64,000 bases of DNA from Campylobacteraceae bacterium (lineage in GTDB: Bacteria; Campylobacterota; Campylobacteria; Campylobacterales; Campylobacteraceae). The stretch's first letter is position 1, and every line of letters begins with the position of its first letter. Below the pieces are notes generated by a model. It had not been told where the DNA came from. It made no database searches and worked only from the letters and a program-made list of their open reading frames with translations. Location of the stretch: the NCBI GenBank assembly GCA_031284315.1, contig JAITAB010000026.1, positions 1 to 64,000 of the forward strand, in the 5' to 3' direction. Both the position numbers and the translations under genes were made by a program. Of this stretch, positions 55,935 to 64,000 are shown piece after piece.

Positions 55935-56242
55935 AGTCCATTTCCTTCAAAAATATAATTTGTGTACATTCTATCTTATATTAGATTAAATAAATCTTGT
56001 GAAAAATGCGTTATATAAGCACATATAGCATTTTAAGGCATATATTTTAAATAACAAAATGTAATATTAACATATTTTAAGCTTTCATGTAAATAATTTC
56101 ATACGATTTTGCATGTTATGAAGTTATTTTAAAGCGCAAAAACTAAACGGTTTTTCCAAAAAATTTTATATTTTTCAGGAAAAAGGAGTGTCCGCCGTTA
56201 ATTAAAATCCCCGAAATTTTTATCTTTCGGGGAAGTAAAATA

Positions 56243-57670
56243 TCAGCAGGAGTATGTTGTTTTAAACTCAAAAGCGGTAGGACGCGCCTCGTAAGGCCAC
56301 ACCTGCGTAGAGAATTTATAGTGCTGATAAGTTTGTATAAAATCATCTGTCATTATCGATTTTAGATAGTTGTTATCGCGAATCAGCGCTTCAAGAGAGC
56401 CTCTTAAAGTATGCGGCATCTGCTCTATGCCCTTTTCGCGTATCTCATCAAGCGTGAGTTCAAATAAATCCTCGTCCATAGGACCTATGGGCTCTATTTT
56501 GTTTTTGATGCCGTCAAGTCCTGCTAAAAGCATAGCTGTAAACGCTAAATATGGGCATGAAGAAGAGTCTGGAAATCTCATTTCCGCGCGCACGGATTTT
56601 TCGCCCGAACCGTAAGGGATACGGCATGAAGCGGATCTGTTTTGTGATGAAAATGTCAATATTGACGGAGCCTCAAAGCCGGGAATCAATCTTTTATAGG
56701 AGTTTGTTGACGGGTTTGTAAAAGCCGCAACGCTTCTTGCATGCGCCAAAACGCCGCCGATATAATATCGCGCAAGATCACTCAAATTAGCGTATGAACC
56801 TTTGCTGTAAAAGAGATTTTTACCCTCTTTCCATATGGACTGATGCACATGCATGCCGCTGCCGTTATCGCCGTAGAGCGGTTTTGGCATGAAAGTTGCG
56901 GTTTTGCCGTTCAAGTGGGCTACCATTTTGACTACATATTTATATTTTTGGACATTATCTGCCGCTTCGACTAAATTGCCGAATCTTACGCCTATTTCGC
57001 CTTGAGCCTGCGCGACTTCATGGTGAAGAACGAAAGTTTCAATTCCGATTTGGTTTAATACCTGAACCATTTCAGCTCTCAAATCAACCATGGAATCTAT
57101 CGGCTGAACAGGAAAATAACCGCCTTTGGTACCGGGTCTGTGTCCCGTGTTGTAACCGTCTTTATAGTCTGCCGCGCTGTTCCATGTACCCTCTTCGGAA
57201 TCAACCTCATAATATCCGCAATTAATATCATCTCTTATTTTTACATTGTCAAATACGAAAAATTCATTTTCAGGTCCGAAATAAGCCTCATCGCCGATGC
57301 CTGATTTTTTAAGATATTCAAGCGCTTTTTTGGCGATGCTTCTTGGACACTTTTCGTATAAATCGCCTTTGTAAATGTCATATACATCGCAAAATACTAC
57401 GATTGTAGCGTCTGCTGTGAAAGGGTCTAAAAAAGCCGTAGGCACATCGGGAATTAGCAGCATGTCGGATTTATTGATAGGCTGCCATGCTTCTATGGAC
57501 GAACCGTCAAACGGAATGGATTTAATAGTATCCTCATTAACGGCTTCCATGCTGTAAGTTAAGTGATGCCAAGCTCCCTTTAAATCGGTAAATCTAAAAT
57601 CTACAAATTTAACCTCATTTTTTTTGCAAAATGCGAAAAACTCCTCCGCATTATTTACAAATTTGCCCAT
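56243..57670 (-). CDS. glnA: Glutamine synthetase type I
   Basis: [52 protein letters not shown]. Confidence 0.98.
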   Translation of the reverse strand: MGKFVNNAEEFFAFCKKNEVKFVDFRFTDLKGAWHHLTYSMEAVNEDTIKSIPFDGSSIEAWQPINKSDMLLIPDVPTAFLDPFTADATIVVFCDVYDIYKGDLYEKCPRSIAKKALEYLKKSGIGDEAYFGPENEFFVFDNVKIRDDINCGYYEVDSEEGTWNSAADYKDGYNTGHRPGTKGGYFPVQPIDSMVDLRAEMVQVLNQIGIETFVLHHEVAQAQGEIGVRFGNLVEAADNVQKYKYVVKMVAHLNGKTATFMPKPLYGDNGSGMHVHQSIWKEGKNLFYSKGSYANLSDLARYYIGGVLAHARSVAAFTNPSTNSYKRLIPGFEAPSILTFSSQNRSASCRIPYGSGEKSVRAEMRFPDSSSCPYLAFTAMLLAGLDGIKNKIEPIGPMDEDLFELTLDEIREKGIEQMPHTLRGSLEALIRDNNYLKSIMTDDFIQTYQHYKFSTQVWPYEARPTAFEFKTTYSC

Positions 57671-57742
57671 AAAGACTCCTTAAAATTAAAATTTTTGCAG
57701 TTATTATACTTATTGTCAGCATAAACTCATATTACAAAATGG

Positions 57743-58522
57743 TTAAAATTTAACCAAGCTCCTATCCCTTTTTGAAAAAACCGCGCATTTATCGTATCCG
57801 AACTCTCTCGCTATTTTCTCCGCATCCGCGCTTTTATACGCTATGTGTTCTATCTCATGAGCGTCCGAGCCAAAAGTTATTGCGATGCCAAGTTCGCTCG
57901 CCGCTTCCAAAATAGCGCGTGAAGGATACTGTTCGTTTATCGGTTTTCTAAAGCCCGCCGTATTTATCTCTATCGTCATGTCGGCTTTTTTTATCGCCAC
58001 AAGCGCGTTTTTGGATAAAATTCTCATATCGGTTTTAGGCAGATATTTGAATATTTTAAGCAGGTCAATATGTCCGACAATATCAAAAAGTCCGCTTTTT
58101 GCCATTTTTTCTACCGCGTCAAAATAATCTTTCCATACCCTGTCCATGTCTTTATTTCCATAAGCGCCGATAAATTCGGGATTGTCAAATCCCCACTCGT
58201 CCAAAAAATGCACAGAACCTATAAAATAATCCACTTTTCGTTCCATGACACGCTCATCTACCAGCGAATTTAAAAAATCCACCTCATAACCGACAAATAT
58301 GTTTATATCGGATTGAAATTCGCTTTTTACCTCTTTTATCATATTTTCGTAAAGCGGCATTTGGGCAAAATCCATTCTGTACTCTTCGTCAAATTTCATC
58401 GGCGCATGGTCTGAAAAACCGAAATATTCCGTCCCCGCTTCAATTGCTTTTTGTATATACTCTTTCGGTGTTCCGCTGGCGTGTTTGCAAAGCGGAGTGT
58501 GGTTGTGCAAATCTACTCTCAT
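57743..58522 (-). CDS. PHP-family histidinol phosphatase
   Basis: MRVDLHNHTPLCKHASGTPKEYIQKAIEAGTEYFGFSDHAP ... GSDAHEIEHIA. Confidence 0.9.
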   Translation of the reverse strand: MRVDLHNHTPLCKHASGTPKEYIQKAIEAGTEYFGFSDHAPMKFDEEYRMDFAQMPLYENMIKEVKSEFQSDINIFVGYEVDFLNSLVDERVMERKVDYFIGSVHFLDEWGFDNPEFIGAYGNKDMDRVWKDYFDAVEKMAKSGLFDIVGHIDLLKIFKYLPKTDMRILSKNALVAIKKADMTIEINTAGFRKPINEQYPSRAILEAASELGIAITFGSDAHEIEHIAYKSADAEKIAREFGYDKCAVFSKRDRSLVKF

Positions 58523-58618
58523 GAATACCTTTTTTAGTCCTGCATAAAAATATAAAGTTGAATTATATATATTTTTTTATATAATTTCGCATAATTTTTA
58601 AACTCAAAGGAATTTTTT

Positions 58619-59032
58619 ATGGAGAAGGAGTTTGATATTTTAAGTGCAAAGCTTAATATAATTAAGGGTTCAATGGTTGAAATCGAAAATTTTGCCCGCA
58701 AACAGTCCGAACTTTTTGCAGTTTTAAGCAGAAAATTTCCAAATATAGAGCAGTTTACCAATGCCCTTAAAGAAGCGCATGAATTGCAGGAACGCGCAAA
58801 ATATTTGGAAACGGAGACCAATATATGCGCTCGAAGCGCAGGCGTTTTGTCCGCAAAACTGAGCTCCGAAAAAAATATTCTTAAAGAGAAAGAAGAGGCT
58901 GTGCGGATACTTAAAGAGAAAGAGGAAATTATGCATATACTTGCCGAAACTTTAAGTAAAATAGAGAGTATGGACGAAACGGCGCTGAATGATCTAAAAA
59001 AACTCATAAGCAGTTCAAATAGTGAGAGTTGA
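58619..59032 (+). CDS. Coiled-coil hypothetical protein
   Basis: Heptad-rich ORF, overlaps the start of the U32 peptidase gene. Confidence 0.65.
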   Translation: MEKEFDILSAKLNIIKGSMVEIENFARKQSELFAVLSRKFPNIEQFTNALKEAHELQERAKYLETETNICARSAGVLSAKLSSEKNILKEKEEAVRILKEKEEIMHILAETLSKIESMDETALNDLKKLISSSNSES

Positions 59033-60278
59033 GCTTTTATCGCCCGCTGGAAATTTTGAAAAACTTAAAATCGCTCTTTCTTACGGCGCTGACGCCGTTT
59101 ACGGCGGTGTCAGCCACTTTTCGCTGCGCATTCGCTCAGGCAGGGAATTTTCATATGAGAGTTTCAGGGAAGCGATTGATTACACGCACTCTTTGGACAA
59201 AAAGATATATGTAACTATAAACGGATTTCCGTTCAATTCACAGTTAAAACTTTTGGAAAAACATATAGAAACTATAGCCGGCATGGAGCCTGACGCGTTT
59301 ATAGTCGCAGCTCCCGGAGTTATAAAACTTGCGCAAAAGATAGCTCCGCATGTACCGATACATCTCTCTACACAGGCGAATGTTTTAAATTATTTAGATG
59401 CGGAAATGTATTATGAAATGGGCGTGAAGCGCATAGTTGCGGCGCGTGAAGTGAGTTTGAGCGATTTGAAGGATTTTAAAAAAAGACTGCCGCAGCTTGA
59501 AATAGAAGTATTTGTACATGGCTCCATGTGTTTTGCATACAGCGGCAGATGCCTTATAAGCGCGGTGCAGAGCGGACGCGTGCCAAATCGCGGAAGCTGT
59601 GCGAACGATTGCAGATTTGCCTATACGCTTTACGCTAAAAATGAAGAGAGCGGGACGCTTTTTAAGATAGAACAGACATCAGAGGAGGGGACTTATATCT
59701 TTAACGCAAAGGATTTAAATCTCATGCCGCGCTTGAAAGAGATTTTAAACAGCGGCGTTATAGACGCGCTCAAAATAGAGGGCAGAACCAAAAGTCCCTA
59801 TTATGCGGCGGCTTCTACCAATGCTTACAGAAAAGCGGTTGACGGGTATTATGCGGGCGATTTTGATTTGTCTTTTTATCAAAAAGAGCTCGAAAGCATA
59901 AAAAACAGAGGTTTTAGCGAAGGGTATCTTATCCAAAGACCGCATGAGAGAAATAATACGCAAAATATAGACTCAACGCTTTTAGAAGGCACTCATCAAG
60001 TTTATGCGGAAGTCAATGAGAGCGGGACAAGTTTCAAGGCAAAAGACAGAGTTGACATCGGCGGTGTTTATGAGATTTTATCGCATGGAGAAATAAGCGC
60101 GTGCGATAACGCCGTAGGCAGGATTTGGCAGGAAGAGGGCGTTTGGAAAATAACGATACATGAGTTAAAAAGCGTCAGCGGCAAAGTTTACGAAGCGGTT
60201 CACAGCGGCAATACAAACGATATACTTTTGCCTGCCGCGCTGCCCGCGTTTACATTTTTCAGAAAAAAGATAGAATGA
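59022..60278 (+). CDS. Peptidase U32 family protein
   Basis: VELLSPAGNFEKLKIALSYGADAVYGG, EVFVHGSMCFAYSGRCLISAVQSGRVPNRGSCANDCR. Confidence 0.95.
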   Translation: MRVELLSPAGNFEKLKIALSYGADAVYGGVSHFSLRIRSGREFSYESFREAIDYTHSLDKKIYVTINGFPFNSQLKLLEKHIETIAGMEPDAFIVAAPGVIKLAQKIAPHVPIHLSTQANVLNYLDAEMYYEMGVKRIVAAREVSLSDLKDFKKRLPQLEIEVFVHGSMCFAYSGRCLISAVQSGRVPNRGSCANDCRFAYTLYAKNEESGTLFKIEQTSEEGTYIFNAKDLNLMPRLKEILNSGVIDALKIEGRTKSPYYAAASTNAYRKAVDGYYAGDFDLSFYQKELESIKNRGFSEGYLIQRPHERNNTQNIDSTLLEGTHQVYAEVNESGTSFKAKDRVDIGGVYEILSHGEISACDNAVGRIWQEEGVWKITIHELKSVSGKVYEAVHSGNTNDILLPAALPAFTFFRKKIE

Positions 60279-60335
60279 TACTTTTGGCAGTTAATTTTGA
60301 TACAATACGGTTTTTAAACAACATGGAGCAAAAAA

Positions 60336-60839
60336 GTGAAATTCGTTTCTATTATTATAGGAAGTAAAAGCGATTACGACGCCATGAGCGAGTGCGCCAA
60401 AACGCTTGAAAAATTTAATGTCAAATATGAGCTTGTAGTCTCTTCCGCCCACAGAAGTGCGGAGCGGACAAAAACTTATGTGAAAAGCGCAGAGGCAAAA
60501 GGAGCTGCGGTTTTTATAGCGGCGGCTGGAATGGCTGCGCATCTTGCGGGCGCCGTGGCGGCTATCACAACATGTCCTGTTATAGGCGTTCCGATGGCAG
60601 GCTCGGCTGTAAACGGCATAGACGCGCTCTTTTCTACCGTCCAAATGCCATCAGGCATGCCCGTAGCGACAGTTGCAATAGGGAAAACGGGAGCCGTAAA
60701 CAGCGCCTATTTAGCCATGCAGATACTCTCTTTAAGCGATGAAGAACTTTTTGTAAAACTTCAAGAAGACAGAGTCAAAAAGGCAAAGCAGGTAGAGACG
60801 GACTCAAAAGAGATAGAAGTTTTGATAAGCAATACTTGA
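60336..60839 (+). CDS. purE: N5-carboxyaminoimidazole ribonucleotide mutase
   Basis: [60 protein letters not shown]. Confidence 0.96.
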   Translation: MKFVSIIIGSKSDYDAMSECAKTLEKFNVKYELVVSSAHRSAERTKTYVKSAEAKGAAVFIAAAGMAAHLAGAVAAITTCPVIGVPMAGSAVNGIDALFSTVQMPSGMPVATVAIGKTGAVNSAYLAMQILSLSDEELFVKLQEDRVKKAKQVETDSKEIEVLISNT

Positions 60840-60941
60840 CAGATTGTTTCGCGCATAAAAAGTGTTTTTGCGGGACTTTAAACAAAAAATCGTATAATGA
60901 CGCTTTATTTTTCATGAAAAACAGACAAAGAAAGAGGAACT

Positions 60942-61805
60942 ATGATGACATTCAGCGAAATACTGCTTGCCTTGCAGGATTTTTGGCAAAAACAAGGATG
61001 CAATATAATTCAGCCGTATGATATCCCCTCAGGCGCAGGTACTTTTCATAATGCTACATTTTTGCGCTCTTTGGGCAAAAAGCCATGGTCGGCCGCATAT
61101 GTTGCGCCAAGCCGAAGACCCACAGACGGCAGATACGGTGAAAATCCAAATCGTCTGGGCAGTTACTATCAATTTCAAGTGATTATAAAACCAAGTCCTG
61201 ATGGGATTCAAGCGTTATATCTCAAAAGTCTTGAATCTTTGGGGCTTGAGATAAAAAAACATGATATACGGTTTGTGGAAGATAATTGGGAATCCCCGAC
61301 TTTGGGCGCATGGGGACTTGGCTGGGAAGTTTGGCTTGACGGCATGGAAGTTACGCAGTTTACCTATTTTCAGCAAGTCGGCGGCATACCTTGCGATCCT
61401 GTTTCAGTGGAGATAACATACGGCGTTGAGAGGCTCGCGATGTATCTGCAAGAGGTTGATTCGGTGTTTGATATAGTATGGAATTCCAACGAATACGGCA
61501 CTACGACTTACCGCGACATACACCATGAGAGCGAGTATGAATTTAGCAAATACCATTTTGAAGTTGCGGATATACAGATGCTTTTTGCCCAGTTTGAAGC
61601 CGTGCAGCTTGAATGCAAACGCTGCCTTGACGCCAATCTTTCGCTTCCCGCTTATGATTATTGCCTGCTTGCGTCTCACATTTTCAATATTTTGGACGCG
61701 CGCAAAGCGATATCCGTAACAGAGAGGCAAAACTATATCCTGAAAATCCGCGAATTGACCAAAGGGTGCGCTTTAAAATATCAAGAGAGCATTAATGAAG
61801 ATTGA
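60942..61805 (+). CDS. glyQ: Glycyl-tRNA synthetase alpha subunit
   Basis: [44 protein letters not shown]. Confidence 0.98.
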   Translation: MMTFSEILLALQDFWQKQGCNIIQPYDIPSGAGTFHNATFLRSLGKKPWSAAYVAPSRRPTDGRYGENPNRLGSYYQFQVIIKPSPDGIQALYLKSLESLGLEIKKHDIRFVEDNWESPTLGAWGLGWEVWLDGMEVTQFTYFQQVGGIPCDPVSVEITYGVERLAMYLQEVDSVFDIVWNSNEYGTTTYRDIHHESEYEFSKYHFEVADIQMLFAQFEAVQLECKRCLDANLSLPAYDYCLLASHIFNILDARKAISVTERQNYILKIRELTKGCALKYQESINED

Positions 61806-62517
61806 GAAAATCTATGAATTTTTAAACGCTCTAAGTCCTTTTGAACTCCAAGAGGAGTGGGATAACAGCGGGCTTGTCGCAGGATCCATGCAAAGTGAAG
61901 CAGAAAGCATCTGCGTTTGTTTAGATTTGAGTTTAAAGACAGTTTTGAAAGCCGATAAAAACACGCTTTTTATCACTCACCATCCGCTTGTTTTCAAATC
62001 GCTGAAAAAATTTGACTATTCAAGATATCCGAGTTCTATTTTAAAAGCCGCGATGGAGAAAGAGTGCGCAATTATCGCTATGCATACGAATATAGACAAA
62101 ACGCATCTAAACCGTTTTGCACTTGAAGAAATTCTTGGTTTTAAAACGCTGAAAAGCGAAGGATTTATAAGCTATTTTGAAACGGATAAAAGTTTTAATG
62201 AACTTGCCTTACATGTAAAAGAGAAGCTGAAAATTGCCGCGATAAAAGTCGTTCCGACAGATAAACGGATAAAAAAAGCCGCTTTTTGCGCGGGTTCGGG
62301 CGGAGATTTGCTCGGCGGCGTAGAAGCGGATTGTTTTATAAGCGGAGATTTCAAATATCATCATGCGATAGAGGCAAAAGAGAATAATATAGCTCTTATA
62401 GATGCAGGACATTTTGAGAGCGAACGCTATTTTCCGCACATGCTAAGCAAATATTTGAAAAATTTTCCATTAAAGGCTATAATAACAGATTGCAAAAATC
62501 CGTTTGAGTACAAATAA
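61795..62517 (+). CDS. Nif3-like dinuclear metal center protein (DUF34)
   Basis: [40 protein letters not shown]; overlaps glyQ stop. Confidence 0.93.
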   Translation: MKIEKIYEFLNALSPFELQEEWDNSGLVAGSMQSEAESICVCLDLSLKTVLKADKNTLFITHHPLVFKSLKKFDYSRYPSSILKAAMEKECAIIAMHTNIDKTHLNRFALEEILGFKTLKSEGFISYFETDKSFNELALHVKEKLKIAAIKVVPTDKRIKKAAFCAGSGGDLLGGVEADCFISGDFKYHHAIEAKENNIALIDAGHFESERYFPHMLSKYLKNFPLKAIITDCKNPFEYK

Positions 62518-62535
62518 TTTAAGGACAGCAAAAAT

Positions 62536-63249
62536 ATGAACAAATATCTAAATCAACTTGTGAAACTTTCTGAGATAAACAAAGAGATTGATGCTTTTGA
62601 ACCGAGAATTCAAAGGATAGAAAAGAGTATAAGCGTTGCTTTTGAAAAAGCCAAAAATGCCGTAGAAAGCGTTGAACTGATAGAAGCGGAGATAAAAGAA
62701 GCCAAACTGAAAAAGCTTAAAAACGAGAGTCTTTTGGCGGAATTGTCCGAAAAATTGAAAGTTATCGGTAAAAAAACCTCCGCGATTAAGAGCGAAAAAG
62801 AGGTTAAGGCTTTGCAGTTGGAAGAGGATATCGCAAAAGAACAGTGCGATTTTGCCAACGAAGAGATAGCAAGATTTGAAAAAATAGCAGAGTTAAAAGA
62901 GGACGAAAAAATAAAGGCAAAAGCGCTTTATGAAGAACTTCAAAAGGCTGCGGAAGAGGTCAGCCTCTCTATGGAAAAAGAGAAAGAAGCGATAAAAGAG
63001 GAGATGTCCTCGGCATACGCCAGAAAAGAAGAGCTTGTAGGCGCAATGAGCCAGAGAATTCTCTCTTTTTATGAAAAAATCCGAAAATGGGCGCATAACA
63101 GCGCGGTAGTTCCCGTCAAAAAACAGGCATGCTACGGCTGCTTTATGCGCATAAATGACAAAACAAACGCTTTGGTTATTCAAAGTGAAGATATTGTTAC
63201 ATGTCCTCATTGCGGACGAATTTTATATAAGGAAGCTGCGCAAAATTAA
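62536..63249 (+). CDS. Coiled-coil zinc-ribbon protein (C4-type)
   Basis: Long coiled coil then CYGCFMRIN...ITCPHCGRILY-type zinc ribbon. Confidence 0.85.
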   Translation: MNKYLNQLVKLSEINKEIDAFEPRIQRIEKSISVAFEKAKNAVESVELIEAEIKEAKLKKLKNESLLAELSEKLKVIGKKTSAIKSEKEVKALQLEEDIAKEQCDFANEEIARFEKIAELKEDEKIKAKALYEELQKAAEEVSLSMEKEKEAIKEEMSSAYARKEELVGAMSQRILSFYEKIRKWAHNSAVVPVKKQACYGCFMRINDKTNALVIQSEDIVTCPHCGRILYKEAAQN

Positions 63250-64000
63250 TGAAGCTCTTTTTTATATACTTCTATTGCGCGGTACTTAGCTTGTTTTACA
63301 TTGCGGCTCTGCCTGCATCTTTTGTAATATGCTGTTTCAAAAAATACAGAAGAGCCGTGCCTTCGCGTTTTTTCCTTTACAAAAATATGCCTTTCTCCAA
63401 CAAAAAAGGTATATGGCTTCATGCATGCAGTTACGGCGAAGTTTCGTCATTAACGCCTTTGATACATGCGATTGGAAGCGATAATGTTAATATCAGCGTC
63501 ATTACAAAAACAGGCTTTGACAAGGCATGCCAAATATGCAAAAGCGAAAATGTGCGATTTTTGCCGTACGAAATATTTTTGCCATTTTGGATAAAAAAAC
63601 AGCGCGCCCTTGTAGTAACGGAAGCGGAATTGTGGCTCATGTTATTTTACATCGCGAAAAAAAGAGGCATAAAAACCATATTGATAAACGCCAGAATTTC
63701 CGACAATTCATATCATAAGTATAAAAAGTTCAAATGGTTTTATAAAATACTCTTTTCATTTGTGGACGAGGTGCATGCGCAAAGCGAAACGGACAAAAAA
63801 AGACTTGCCTTTCTTGGCGCGCAGCATATAAAAGTTTCGGGTAATATAAAAAGTTCGCTGCTGCCGAAAATTACAAAGCGGTATAAAATAAACAATATCT
63901 ATAAAAGGGTCATAACGCTTGCCAGTACGCATATAGGCGAAGAAGCGGCGCTTTTGGAACAGCTTTCGCTTGCGGATTTGTCAAATACGCTTATTATAGT
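63249..64000 (+). CDS. waaA: 3-deoxy-D-manno-octulosonic acid transferase (3' truncated by window edge)
   Basis: MKLFFIYFYCAVLSLFYIAALPASF...KGIWLHACSYGEVSSLTPLIHAI...VVTEAELWLMLF...VHAQSETDKKRLAFLGA. Confidence 0.9.
   Translation, partial: MKLFFIYFYCAVLSLFYIAALPASFVICCFKKYRRAVPSRFFLYKNMPFSNKKGIWLHACSYGEVSSLTPLIHAIGSDNVNISVITKTGFDKACQICKSENVRFLPYEIFLPFWIKKQRALVVTEAELWLMLFYIAKKRGIKTILINARISDNSYHKYKKFKWFYKILFSFVDEVHAQSETDKKRLAFLGAQHIKVSGNIKSSLLPKITKRYKINNIYKRVITLASTHIGEEAALLEQLSLADLSNTLII

Overview
This 64-kb chromosomal segment comes from a Campylobacterota (epsilonproteobacterial) bacterium, judged from the protein families and gene order (lysS-glyA-SPOR-aroE, fur, cvpA, pilT, gatC, short hisG, ArsR-like regulator). 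Much of it is ordinary housekeeping sequence: groESL with a CIRCE operator, acs, gltBD, dnaJ, recR, glnA, purE, glyQ, waaA. The accessory content is: (1) a ~5.3-kb integrative element in the 3' end of a tRNA with anticodon CAT, bounded by 42-bp direct repeats, with a tyrosine integrase, an AlpA-like protein, a toxin-antitoxin pair and a Rep-like ORF; (2) a nifH-orf-nifD-nifK remnant in which nifH has an in-frame amber codon and a frameshift and nifD has several frameshifts; (3) a family of secreted Sel1-repeat paralogs (four ORFs plus one decayed copy) with related upstream blocks and palindromic repeats; (4) a complete type V-A CRISPR-Cas locus (cas12a-cas4-cas1-cas2 plus a 17-repeat array) and a second 14-repeat array ~20 kb away in inverted orientation with its own copy of the ~184-bp leader. 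The most interesting observation is a solitary Cas12a crRNA handle upstream of cas12a (29080-29099). It has its own TATAAT box and a terminator-like hairpin. The sequence right after the handle (CGTGTGTTA...) matches 9 nt of a TTTA-PAM-flanked site lying over the predicted cas12a promoter. This looks like a Cas12a-guided autorepressor RNA (CreR-like). Also notable: the eight leader-proximal repeats of array 2 share a G-to-A change that breaks the loop-closing pair of the crRNA handle. All calls are by eye from sequence and the ORF track; no database search was run.
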